NCBI GenBank assembly: GCA_934541015.1
Contig: CAKTDC010000001.1
Coordinates: 134,863-198,862 of the forward strand
Source: an uncultured Luteimonas sp.
GTDB taxonomy: Bacteria > Pseudomonadota > Gammaproteobacteria > Xanthomonadales > Xanthomonadaceae
Direction: 5' to 3'
DNA: 64,000 bases
In this document: positions 17,709 through 25,842 of the stretch, piece after piece
Position numbering within the stretch: the first letter of the stretch is position 1
How the letters are laid out: each line of letters starts with the position of its first letter
Made by a program: the position numbers and the translations under genes
The notes under the pieces: generated by a model
What the model was told of the DNA's origin: nothing
What the model saw: only the letters and a program-made list of their open reading frames with translations
Database searches by the model: none

Positions 17709-17864
17709 GCCCCCACCCCGACCCTCCCCCGCGCCGCGGGGGAGGGAGTCAGGAACGACGTCGCGGCTTTTCCCACCGCGCTGGGGCGCAAGGGGCGTCG
17801 CGGCTTTTGCCCCCTCCACCATGTCCCCGGTCTTTACACGCGGGGGAGGGCCGGGGTGGGGGGG
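17709..17864. repeat. GC palindromic intergenic repeats, copies at 17.7 kb
   Basis: There are two copies. 17709-17748 is ccccaccccgaccctccc followed by a cccccgc/gcggggg hairpin. 17816-17862 is a 47-base copy containing ccatgtccccggtcttta that recurs inverted at 48422-48468 with three mismatches. They sit between the terminator and the convergent serine hydrolase gene. Confidence 0.85.
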
Positions 17865-17975
17865 AGTCAACCCCGGGCTGGAAAACGCGGAATCGTCGCC
17901 CGTGCCGATTCCGGCACGCCTGCCCGGCCCGGATCGATCCGTCAGGACCCCGGCATGCGGTCCGCGCCGCGCGAT

Positions 17976-19370
17976 TCAGCGCTGGGTCGCGCGCGAGGTG
18001 CTGGCCCGGTTGCCGTCGTTGTACTGCGGCTGCAGCCCCTGCGCGTACAGCGTTTCGAACTCGGGGCTGATGTCGAGCCAGTGCTGCGAGCGCAGGCCGA
18101 TGGCGCGATCGAGGATCGTCGGCAGCAGGCCAGAGGGCAGGGCGCTTTCGCTGTTCCACAGGATCACCACGCCCAGGTCGCGCTCGGGGAGGATCGCCAT
18201 CACGCCGCGGTAGCCCTGCACCGCGCCGCCGTGGAAGACCATGCGCTGCCCCGAATAATCGTAGACGCGCCAGCCCAGTCCGTAGCCCGCGGCGCTGAGC
18301 CGCTCGCGCCGCCAGCTGGTGCTGCGCAGTTCGCCCGGCGTGCCGACGATCGGCGCCTGCAGCGTCGCCAGCAGCGGCGCCGGCAGCACGTCGGGACGGT
18401 GGCCGCCGTGCGCGAGCAGCCATTGCGCCATGTCGCTGATGCTGGCGTTGACGCCGGCCGCGGGCGCCAGCCGGTAATAGGTCGGCTTGGGGATCAGCGA
18501 ACGCCAGCCCGCGCCCGCGCGCACGTGGGGCCGGGCCCAGCGCGCGCTCGCGGTGATGCCTTCCAGCCCCAGGCTCGCGTCGTGCATCCCCAGCGGCCTG
18601 AAGATCCTGTTCGACACCGCCTCGCCATAGCGCTGCCCGCTGGCGGCGTGCACCACGTCGCCGACCAGGCTGAAGGCCACGTTCTGGTAGTTGTAGCAGT
18701 CGCCCGGGGTGCAGGTCATCGGCGCCGCCGAAAGCTTCTGCACCAGGCTCCGGTAATCGGCGTTGCGTTCGATGTCGCGGTCGTAGGTGTGGCTCTTCAG
18801 CCCGACCCGGTGGCTGAGCACGTCGGCAACGGTGAGCATGCGCGCGGCTTCCGGATCGGCCAGCTGCAGGTCGGGCATGTAGTCGGTGACCCGGCTGTCC
18901 CAGCGGATCGCGCCTTCGCCCACGAGCATGCCGGTGAGCGTGCCGGCGAAGGACTTGGACAGCGAGGCGACGCGGAAGACCGTATGCGCGTCGATGGGCT
19001 CGGCGCTGGCCACGTCGGTGATGCCGTAGCCGCGCGCGCTGAGGACCTTGCCGTCGTGGACGATGGCCATCGCCAGGCCCGGCACGCGCTGGTTGGCGAC
19101 CAGCTCCTGCGCCATCGCCTCGAACAGCCGCGGATCGAAACCCTCGGCCAGCGGCAGGCGCCGCACGGTCGCCGCCAGCGGCAGCGGCTTGTCGTCGAAC
19201 CGGGCGAGTGCCGCATGGCTGGCCGCTGCGGTCACATTCCCGCCCGCGTCCACGTCAGGGGCCTGTGCAAACGGAGTGTGGGTGGCACCGGCGAGGGCGG
19301 CTGCCAGCAGCCCGGTCAGCCATCGACGGCTGGTCGGAATCTGCGGGCGGCGATCGGAGTTCGCTTTCAT
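17976..19370 (-). CDS. exported serine hydrolase, beta-lactamase/class C family
   Basis: The 464-residue protein has a twin-arginine-like N-terminus (SRRWLTGLLAAALAGA) and a signal cut near residue 35. The penicillin-binding-type site is Ser136-Leu-Ser-Lys139 (VASLSKSF). A YxN-type motif lies in CYNYQNVAFSLVGDVV and an HxG-type motif in VFHGGAVQGYRG. These are the marks of the beta-lactamase (Pfam) family, which includes esterases, D-aminopeptidases and class C beta-lactamases. Its length and the missing KTG (HGG instead) favour a periplasmic esterase or peptidase over a true beta-lactamase. It stands alone, convergent with the histone-like gene. Confidence 0.88.
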   Translation of the reverse strand: MKANSDRRPQIPTSRRWLTGLLAAALAGATHTPFAQAPDVDAGGNVTAAASHAALARFDDKPLPLAATVRRLPLAEGFDPRLFEAMAQELVANQRVPGLAMAIVHDGKVLSARGYGITDVASAEPIDAHTVFRVASLSKSFAGTLTGMLVGEGAIRWDSRVTDYMPDLQLADPEAARMLTVADVLSHRVGLKSHTYDRDIERNADYRSLVQKLSAAPMTCTPGDCYNYQNVAFSLVGDVVHAASGQRYGEAVSNRIFRPLGMHDASLGLEGITASARWARPHVRAGAGWRSLIPKPTYYRLAPAAGVNASISDMAQWLLAHGGHRPDVLPAPLLATLQAPIVGTPGELRSTSWRRERLSAAGYGLGWRVYDYSGQRMVFHGGAVQGYRGVMAILPERDLGVVILWNSESALPSGLLPTILDRAIGLRSQHWLDISPEFETLYAQGLQPQYNDGNRASTSRATQR

Positions 19371-19454
19371 CGGGCAGGCCCCCTGCGTATGCTCTCGCTG
19401 CAGGCGACCATGGTAGCGCCTGCTCCCGGATTTGCATAAACAAGGGGAACTTGG

Positions 19455-20060
19455 ATGACTAGCGGCTTGATTCTACTGGTAATCCTGCTCGGGGTCGTCG
19501 TGCTCCTGGGCGGCTGGGCAGTGGGCACCTACAACGGCCTGGTCACCGCCCGCAACGCGTTCAGGAACGCCTTCGCGCAGATCGACGTGCAGCTCCAGCG
19601 CCGGTTCGACCTCATCCCCAACCTGGTCGAGACCGTGAAGGCCTACATGAGCCACGAGCGCGAGACGCTCGAAGCGGTGACCGCCGCGCGCGCCGCGGCG
19701 CAGTCGGGACTGGCGGCGGCCAAGGCCAACCCGGGCGACCCGCAGGCGATGGCCACGCTCGCCGCCGCGCAGGGCCAGCTCAACGGCGTGCTCGGGCGGC
19801 TGATGATGGTGGCCGAGGCCTATCCGGACCTGAAGGCCAACCAGAACATGATGCAGCTCACCGAAGAGCTGACCAGCACCGAGAACAAGGTCGCCTTCGC
19901 GCGCCAGGCCTACAACGACTCGGTGATGGCCTACAACAACAGGCGCGAGGTCTTCCCCTCCAGCCTGGTCGCCGGAATCTTCAACTTCGCCTCCGCCGCG
20001 CTGCTGGACATCCCGGCCGACCGCGCCGAGGTGCGGGAGGCGCCGAAGGTGAGGTTCTGA
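19455..20060 (+). CDS. LemA family protein
   Basis: The 201-residue protein has one N-terminal membrane helix (LILLVILLGVVVLLGGWAVG, about 4-24) and a helical bundle with the LemA signature YNGLVTARNAFRNAFAQIDVQLQRRFDLIPNLVETVKAYMSHERETLEAVTAARAAA. The C-terminal part has REVFPSSLVAGIFNFASAALLD. Function is not settled; lemA is very often paired with an M48-type protease gene, as here. Confidence 0.93.
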   Translation: MTSGLILLVILLGVVVLLGGWAVGTYNGLVTARNAFRNAFAQIDVQLQRRFDLIPNLVETVKAYMSHERETLEAVTAARAAAQSGLAAAKANPGDPQAMATLAAAQGQLNGVLGRLMMVAEAYPDLKANQNMMQLTEELTSTENKVAFARQAYNDSVMAYNNRREVFPSSLVAGIFNFASAALLDIPADRAEVREAPKVRF

Positions 20061-20062
20061 AA

Positions 20063-20210
20063 GGCCGGGAATCGGGAATGGGGAATCGGGAATCGGCAGA
20101 GCGGATCCGGACCGCCTTGTCCCCAGTCCTGCGATTCCGCGTGGCGCGGGCTTCGCCGTCGCCATGCTGCGGCTCTTCCCGATTCCCGATTCGCCATTCC
20201 CGATTCCCGT
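20063..20210. repeat. inverted pair of GGGAATC-array repeats
   Basis: 20063-20099 holds four tandem copies of (c/a)GGGAATC/GGGAATG. 20176-20210 holds the complementary array (tcccgattcccgattcgcc and so on). The two arrays flank about 75 bases and could fold into a long stem between lemA and the protease gene. Confidence 0.85.
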
Positions 20211-20214
20211 CACG

Positions 20215-22101
20215 ATGACCTTCTTCGAACGCCAGGCCCGGGCGCGCCGCAACACGACGCGGCTGATCGTGCTGTTCGCGCTGGCGGTGGCCGGGATCGT
20301 GGTCGCGGTGGACCTGGGGGTGCTGCTGGTGTTCGGCGCGGACCCGCGGCTGCTGGCGCTGGCGACAATGGGGACGCTGGCGGTCATCGGCGTCGGCTCG
20401 ATGTACCGGGTGTCCTCGCTCAGCTCCGGCGGCGATTCGGTGGCGATCCAGATGGGCGGCATGTGGGTGCCCGAGGACACGCGCGACTTCCACCTGCGCC
20501 GGCTGCGCAACGTGGTCGAGGAGATGTCGATCGCTTCGGGCGTGCCGGTGCCGCGGCTGTACGTGCTCGAGCAGGAGGGCGGGATCAACGCCTTCGCCGC
20601 CGGCTACTCGCCGTCCGATGCGGTGATCGCGGTGACCCGCGGCGCGCTGGAGAAGCTCAACCGCGACGAGCTGCAGGGCGTGATCGCGCACGAGTACAGC
20701 CACATCCTCAACGGCGACATGCGCCTGAACATCCGCCTGGTCGGGGTGCTGTTCGGCATCCTCATGCTCGGCCTGATCGGGCGCAAGATCCTGCAGCACG
20801 GCGGCAGCGTGCGCGGGCGCGGCGCGCTGCCGGTGCTGGTCGGGGCGCTGGTCGCCCTGCTGGTGGGATACGTCGGGCTGTTCTTCGGGCGGATGATCAA
20901 GGCCGGCGTCAGCCGCAGCCGCGAGGTGCTGGCCGATGCCTCGGCGGTGCAGTTCACCCGGCAGGCGTCCGGCCTGGCGGGTGCGCTGAAGAAGATCGCC
21001 GGGGTGCAGGAAGGCTCGCGCCTGGACGCGCGCGCCGAAGCCGAGGAAGTCGCGCACATGCTGTTCGGCGACGGCACCGGGCTGAGCGGGCTGTTCGCCA
21101 CCCATCCGCCGCTGCTGGCCCGCATCCGCGCGCTGGAGCCCTCGTTCAAGGCCGAAACGCTGGAGCGCATGCGCGCGCAGTGGCAGCTCACCCCGCCCGA
21201 TGGACGCCAGGAAGACCTGCGCCTGGGGCTGGTGGATCACCGCGTGCCGCCGCTGCCGCAGGCCGGCAGCCGCCTCGACCTGACGCCACCGATGGTCGCC
21301 GGCCAGGTTGCGCAGCCGCGCGACGACGACTGGCTGCGCGCCGACGCCATCGTCGAGGCGATCTCCGGCCAGCTGCATGATGTCGCGGTGTCGCGGCAGA
21401 CGGCGCTGCCGCTGCTGCTGGGCCTGCTGTTCGATGCCGATCCGCAGCTGCGTGCGAAGCAGCGCATCGAGATCTCCTCGCGCCTGGGCGGAGACTGCGC
21501 CGACGAAGCCCAGCGGCTGCGCGATGCCTGCCTGGTGTCGCTGCACCCGATGCTGCGCCTGCCGCTGGCATCGATGGCGTACCCGGTGCTGCGGCTGCGC
21601 CCGCGTCCCGAGCTGGCCGCGATCATCGACACGGTGCACGCCATGGCCCACGCCGACGGCCAGGTGTCGCTGTTCGAATACTGCCTCGGCCGCCTGCTAG
21701 AGGTGCACCTGCGCGAATCGCTGGATCCGGCGCGCTATGCGCGCTTCGGGCGGCGCAAGCCGGGCAACGTCAAGCGCGAGTTCTCGACCCTGCTCGCGGT
21801 AGTCGCCCAGGCCGGGCACGAGGATCACGACGAGGCCCGCCGCGCCTACCTGGCCGGCATGCAGCGGGTGCTGCCGCGCGACCACGTGCCCTATGCGCCG
21901 CCGCCGGCCGGCGTGCTTGCGCTCGACGACGTCTGGGGAGCGCTCGACGCGCTCGACCCGCTGGCCAAGGAAGTGATGGTGGAATCGATCGTCGCCGCCG
22001 TCGGCCACGACGGCCGCGTCTCGGTGGCCGAGGCCGAGCTGCTGCGCACCATCTGCGGCGTGCTGCACTGCCCGCTGCCGCCGATGCTCGAGAAGGCCTA
22101 G
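20215..22101 (+). CDS. M48 family membrane metalloprotease with TerB-like tail
   Basis: The 628-residue protein begins at the ATG at 20215, after the repeat array. It has two N-terminal membrane segments (about 16-40 and 45-62), then the M48 domain with zinc motif HEYSH at 159-163 (GVIAHEYSHILNGD), further membrane segments, and EVLADASAVQFTRQASGLAGALKKIAG with the third zinc ligand. The C-terminal ~180 residues (AIIDTVHAMAHADGQVSLFEYCLGRLLE and IVAAVGHDGRVSVAEAELLRTICGVL) look like TerB-type helical repeats, so it is a fusion longer than HtpX (~290). Likely role: inner-membrane protein quality control. It is paired with lemA. Confidence 0.92.
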   Translation: MTFFERQARARRNTTRLIVLFALAVAGIVVAVDLGVLLVFGADPRLLALATMGTLAVIGVGSMYRVSSLSSGGDSVAIQMGGMWVPEDTRDFHLRRLRNVVEEMSIASGVPVPRLYVLEQEGGINAFAAGYSPSDAVIAVTRGALEKLNRDELQGVIAHEYSHILNGDMRLNIRLVGVLFGILMLGLIGRKILQHGGSVRGRGALPVLVGALVALLVGYVGLFFGRMIKAGVSRSREVLADASAVQFTRQASGLAGALKKIAGVQEGSRLDARAEAEEVAHMLFGDGTGLSGLFATHPPLLARIRALEPSFKAETLERMRAQWQLTPPDGRQEDLRLGLVDHRVPPLPQAGSRLDLTPPMVAGQVAQPRDDDWLRADAIVEAISGQLHDVAVSRQTALPLLLGLLFDADPQLRAKQRIEISSRLGGDCADEAQRLRDACLVSLHPMLRLPLASMAYPVLRLRPRPELAAIIDTVHAMAHADGQVSLFEYCLGRLLEVHLRESLDPARYARFGRRKPGNVKREFSTLLAVVAQAGHEDHDEARRAYLAGMQRVLPRDHVPYAPPPAGVLALDDVWGALDALDPLAKEVMVESIVAAVGHDGRVSVAEAELLRTICGVLHCPLPPMLEKA

Positions 22102-22170
22102 AAGCCGGTTCTTCTCCGGGTGCGGGGAATGATGTCCAGTTCAGCTACCCGGCCCCCGGGAGGACGCGAC

Positions 22171-23823
22171 TCACTGCGGCGTCCGGTTCGCCGCTCCGCC
22201 AGGCTGGTGTGGAGTGCGTCCGCGGATCATGTCCGCCGCGCGTTCGGCGATCATGATCGTCGGCGCGTTGGTGTTGCCGCCGATGAGGCTGGGCATCACC
22301 GAGGCGTCGACCACGCGCAGGCCGTCGACGCCGCGCACGCGCAGCTGCGGGTCGACCACCGAAGCGTCGTCGCTGCCCATGCGGCAGCTGCCGACGGGGT
22401 GGTAGACGCTTTCGGCCTTGGCGCGGATGAATGCGGCCAGGCCGGCGTCGTCCAGGTCGTCGCGCGCCGGGAAGATCGGTGCGCCGCGGTAGGGATCGAA
22501 CGCGGGCTGGCGCAGGATCTCGCGCGAGACCTTGGCGCATTCGATCATCATTTTCAGGTCGAAGCCTTCCTCGTCCGACAGGTAGTTCGCCTCGATCCGC
22601 GCCTTGTCGCTGGCGCGGTTGCCGGCCAGGGTGATCCGGCCGCGGCTGCGCGGGCGCAGGAAGCAGGCGTGCAGGGTATAGCCGTCGCCGGGCAGGCGGT
22701 GGCGGCCGTGGTTGTCGAGCATCGCCGGCACGAAGTGGAACTGGATGTCGGCGCGTTCGTCCGGCGCCAGCGCCGAGCGTACGAAGCCGCCGGCCTCGGC
22801 GATGTTGCTGCTGCCCGGGCCGGTGCGGCCGCGCAGGTAGTAGCGCCAGGCGACGGCAAGGTCGCTCATGCGGTCGTAGGTCACGCGCCGGGTCGAATGC
22901 CACAGCGTGCAGATGTCGAGGTGGTCCTGGAGGTTGGCGCCGACCCCGGGCGCGTCGTGCAGCACCGCGATGCCGTGCCGGCGCAGTTCGTCCGCCGGGC
23001 CGATGCCCGAGAGCATCAGCAGCTGCGGCGAGTTGATCGCGCCGCCGCACAGCAGCACCTCGCGCGCGGCGACCTGGTGGAAGGCGCCTGCCGCGGTGGC
23101 GTAGACCACGCCGCTGGCGCGGCCGTGCTCGAAGGTGATGCGGTTGGCCTGGGCGCCGGTGATCACGGTCAGGTTGGGACGCGCCAGTGCCGGGTGCAGG
23201 TAGGCGACCGCGGCCGAGCAGCGCGCACCGTCGCGCTGGGTGACCTGGTAGAGCCCGACGCCGGTCTGCCGCGGGCCGTTGAAATCGTCGTTGCGCGGGT
23301 AGCCGGCCTGCTGCGCGGCCTCGATGAACACCTGCGAGAGCGGGTTGACGTGGCGCAGGTCCGAAACCGAAAGCGGGCCGTCGGCGCCGTGCAGCGCGTC
23401 GGCGCCGCGCGTGTTGCCTTCGCTGCGGCGGAACCAGGGCAGCACGCTGTGCCAGTCCCAGCCGACGGCGCCCAGCGCCGCCCAGTCGTCGTAGTCGCGC
23501 GGCAGGCCGCGGACATAGCACATGGCGTTGATCGAGCTCGAGCCGCCCAGCACCCGGCCGCGCGGCCACCACAGCTGGCGTCCCTCCAGATTGGGTTCGG
23601 GCGCGGTGTCGTAGTCCCAGTTCACGCCCTTGCGGTTGACCAGCTTGGCCAGTCCGGCGGGCATGTGGATGAAGGGGTGGCGGTCGCGCGGGCCGGCCTC
23701 CAGCAGCAGCACGCGCACGTCCGGGTCCTCGCTCAGCCGGCCGGCGAGCACGCAGCCGGCCGAACCGGCGCCGATGACGATGTAATCGAAGGCGGGGGCG
23801 GCGGTCGCGGGATTGCGGGACAT
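22171..23823 (-). CDS. GMC family FAD oxidoreductase (choline dehydrogenase-like)
   Basis: The 550-residue flavoprotein has the N-terminal Rossmann motif DYIVIGAGSAGCVLAGRLSED (13-33), the GMC signature GRVLGGSSSINAMCYVRG (about 88-105), LLCGGAINSPQLLMLSGIGP (second GMC signature), and the catalytic His region YHPVGSCRMG...VVDASVMPSLIGGNTNAPTIMIAERAAD. Such enzymes oxidise alcohols (choline, long-chain alcohols, polyethylene glycol). Betaine-aldehyde dehydrogenase (betB) and betI are not adjacent, so choline is not assured. It is divergent from the carrier gene, with a palindrome between them. Confidence 0.92.
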   Translation of the reverse strand: MSRNPATAAPAFDYIVIGAGSAGCVLAGRLSEDPDVRVLLLEAGPRDRHPFIHMPAGLAKLVNRKGVNWDYDTAPEPNLEGRQLWWPRGRVLGGSSSINAMCYVRGLPRDYDDWAALGAVGWDWHSVLPWFRRSEGNTRGADALHGADGPLSVSDLRHVNPLSQVFIEAAQQAGYPRNDDFNGPRQTGVGLYQVTQRDGARCSAAVAYLHPALARPNLTVITGAQANRITFEHGRASGVVYATAAGAFHQVAAREVLLCGGAINSPQLLMLSGIGPADELRRHGIAVLHDAPGVGANLQDHLDICTLWHSTRRVTYDRMSDLAVAWRYYLRGRTGPGSSNIAEAGGFVRSALAPDERADIQFHFVPAMLDNHGRHRLPGDGYTLHACFLRPRSRGRITLAGNRASDKARIEANYLSDEEGFDLKMMIECAKVSREILRQPAFDPYRGAPIFPARDDLDDAGLAAFIRAKAESVYHPVGSCRMGSDDASVVDPQLRVRGVDGLRVVDASVMPSLIGGNTNAPTIMIAERAADMIRGRTPHQPGGAANRTPQ

Positions 23824-23847
23824 GCCGGCACGGTAGGCGCGCGGGCT

Positions 23848-23861
23848 AGAGCATATGCTCT
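23848..23861. promoter_or_regulatory. perfect 14-base palindrome between divergent genes
   Basis: AGAGCATATGCTCT is a perfect palindrome 25 bases upstream of the GMC oxidoreductase start and 82 bases upstream of the carrier start. Size and place fit an operator for a dimeric regulator, but I do not recognise the consensus. Confidence 0.45.
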
Positions 23862-23942
23862 GCGAGGTGGCGCCGGCCCTCGGGTTCGGATTATTGTTGC
23901 CCCCGCCTTCGGCACCGGACGGGAATCCCCACCTCCAGACCC

Positions 23943-25340
23943 ATGAGCAACCACGCCGATCCCGGGGCGCTGTCCGCGCGCACCGCCCGTTTCCGTGCCG
24001 CGCTTGCCGAATCGCCGCCGCTGCTGTGGTCGTTCCTGTACTTCTTCTGCCTGCTCAGCGGCTATTACGTGCTGCGGCCGGTGCGCGAGGCGATGGCGGC
24101 ATCGAGCGACGTGCAGGCGGTGTTCCCGCCGGCGCTGATCGCCTGGTTCGGCGACCGCGGGGTGGCGCTGGGCGAGTTCACCCTGCAGTTCATCTTCACC
24201 GCCGTGTTCCTGATCATGCTGCTGCTGCAGCCGGTCTACGGCTGGCTGGTCAGCCGCTTCGCGCGGCGCGTGTTCCTGCCGGTGATCTACGGCTTCTTCA
24301 TCGCCACCCTGCTGCTGTTCTACGCGATGTTCGACAGCGGGGTGGCCGGGCGCGGGCTGGCCTTCATCCTCTGGCTGACCGTGTTCAACCTGTTCGCGGT
24401 GGCGGTGTTCTGGAGCTTCATGGCCGACGTCTACAGCAACGTCGAGGCGAGGAAGTACTACGGCTACATCGGCGCGGCCGGCACCATCGGCGCGTTCCTG
24501 GGGCCGATCCTGACGCGCACCCTGGTCGAGCGCGTGGGCATTCCCAACATGATGCTGGTCTCGGCGGTGCTGCTGACCCTGTGCGTGGTCTGCATCCTGC
24601 GCCTGCGCCGCTACGCGGTGGCGCGCGAGGCCGCGCGCGGCCAGGCCAGCGGCGAGAAGCCGATGGGCGGGCAGGTGCTGGCGGGCCTGAAGCTGGTGGC
24701 CAGGGAGCCGCTGCTGCGCTGGCTGGCGCTGATGGTGGTGCTGGGCGTGGGCATCGGCACCCTGCTGTACAACGAGCAGAACCGGATCGCGCGCACCGCC
24801 TTCGCCACCGCCGAGGAGCGCGCCGCGTTCTTCTCCACGCTCGACCTGGCGGTGAACTCGCTGACCCTGGTGGTGCAGCTGCTGATCACCCGTTCGCTGA
24901 TGTCGCGCTTCGGCATCGCGCCGGCGCTGCTGATCCCGGCGGTGGCGATCATCCTCGGCTTCTCGATCCTGGCGGCTTCTCCGCTGCCGATCATCGTCGC
25001 CATCGTGCAGGTGTTCACCCGCGCCAGCGAGTTCTCGCTGGCCAAGCCGGCGCGCGAGACGATCTACACCCGGGTCGGGCGCGAATGGCGCTACAAGGCC
25101 GGCGCCGCGATCGACACCGTGATCTACCGTGGCGGCGACCTCACCTTCGTCTGGGTGCACAAGTTCCTGGCCGCGTTCGGCTCCAGCGTGGTGTTCGGCG
25201 CCGGCCTGCTGATCGCGATGGGCATGACCTTCAGCGCCTGGCGCCTGCTGCGCGAGGAGGCGAAGCTGCCGTCGGAGCGCGCGCCGCGGCGCGAAGATGC
25301 GGCCATCGACGAGGCCAGGCCGGCGACGGGCGCAGGCTGA
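23943..25340 (+). CDS. MFS-type carrier resembling ATP/ADP translocases
   Basis: The 465-residue protein has about 12 membrane segments. Its opening FLYFFCLLSGYYVLRPVREAMA and the NVEARKYYGYIGAAGTIGAFLGPILTRTLVERVG and IYTRVGREWRYKAGAAIDTVIYRGGDLTFVWVHKFL segments are those of the bacterial branch of the ATP:ADP antiporter (Tlc/NTT, COG3202) group within MFS. Free-living bacteria carry such proteins with unknown substrate. The C-terminus is a charged cytoplasmic tail. No partner gene can be assigned. Confidence 0.85.
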   Translation: MSNHADPGALSARTARFRAALAESPPLLWSFLYFFCLLSGYYVLRPVREAMAASSDVQAVFPPALIAWFGDRGVALGEFTLQFIFTAVFLIMLLLQPVYGWLVSRFARRVFLPVIYGFFIATLLLFYAMFDSGVAGRGLAFILWLTVFNLFAVAVFWSFMADVYSNVEARKYYGYIGAAGTIGAFLGPILTRTLVERVGIPNMMLVSAVLLTLCVVCILRLRRYAVAREAARGQASGEKPMGGQVLAGLKLVAREPLLRWLALMVVLGVGIGTLLYNEQNRIARTAFATAEERAAFFSTLDLAVNSLTLVVQLLITRSLMSRFGIAPALLIPAVAIILGFSILAASPLPIIVAIVQVFTRASEFSLAKPARETIYTRVGREWRYKAGAAIDTVIYRGGDLTFVWVHKFLAAFGSSVVFGAGLLIAMGMTFSAWRLLREEAKLPSERAPRREDAAIDEARPATGAG

Positions 25341-25355
25341 GCGCGGCGGCCGGCA

Positions 25356-25736
25356 TCACCCCCGCAGCAGGGGCGCTGCAAACAGGGCCGCGCCCAGCAC
25401 GAACAGCGCGGTCAGCACGTGCACCAGCGGATGGTTGACCCGCAGCCAGACGAACTGGGCCACGCTGCGGATGATCCAGAACGCCGACATGCCCGCCAGC
25501 ACGGCGCGGCCGAGCGGCGTGGTCGCGAGTTCTCCCGGATACAGCAGGCACAGCAGCCCGGCCGCGGTGAACACCCAGACCAGCTGCAGGTTGGCGATCT
25601 GCACGATGGCGCGGTTGGCAAACGTGGTGTTCGCCAGCGAGCGCGGCCAGCCGAACAGCTTCTAGAAGCCGAGGTGGAACAGCGCGAAGCCGAGGCTGTG
25701 CAGGGCGCAGAGCAGGAGCAGCGTGTCGGTATCCAT
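25356..25736 (-). pseudogene. four-helix membrane protein gene broken by one amber codon
   Basis: From the ATG at 25736 the frame reads MDTDTLLLLCALHSLGFALF-HLGF, then TAG (25664-25662), then KLFGWPRSLANTTFANRAIVQIANLQLVWVFTAAGLLCLLYPGELATTP... to a normal stop at 25356. Read through, this is a 126-residue protein with about four hydrophobic segments. The codon before KLFGWP would be Trp (TGG) if one base differed, and no indel is needed. A Met at 25604 could start an 82-residue product lacking the first helix. Either the gene is recently inactivated, the stop is read through, or it is a sequencing error. Function unknown. Confidence 0.8.
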
Positions 25737-25766
25737 GTCCGTGTCCCCGTCCCCCAGGGCGCGTCC

Positions 25767-25826
25767 CCGCCTTGCCCTTCCCCCGCTTGCGGGGGAAGTC
25801 CCCGCGCAGCGGGGGATGGGGGCCGC
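25767..25826. repeat. GC palindromic intergenic repeat, copy at 25.8 kb
   Basis: A hairpin ttcccccgc/gcgggggaa (TT-loop) is followed by a second one, tccccgc/gcggggga, and the tail tgggggcc. It lies just after fadE on that gene's strand, so it probably forms the end of the fadE transcript. Confidence 0.85.
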
Positions 25827-25842
25827 TCGCCGGGCCGTGCCG

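Noticed and set aside
18650..18760. Possible true class C beta-lactamase in 17976-19370
   Set aside because: The SxxK and Tyr motifs are present, but HGG replaces KTG and the length exceeds AmpC, so a general serine hydrolase is the safer call.
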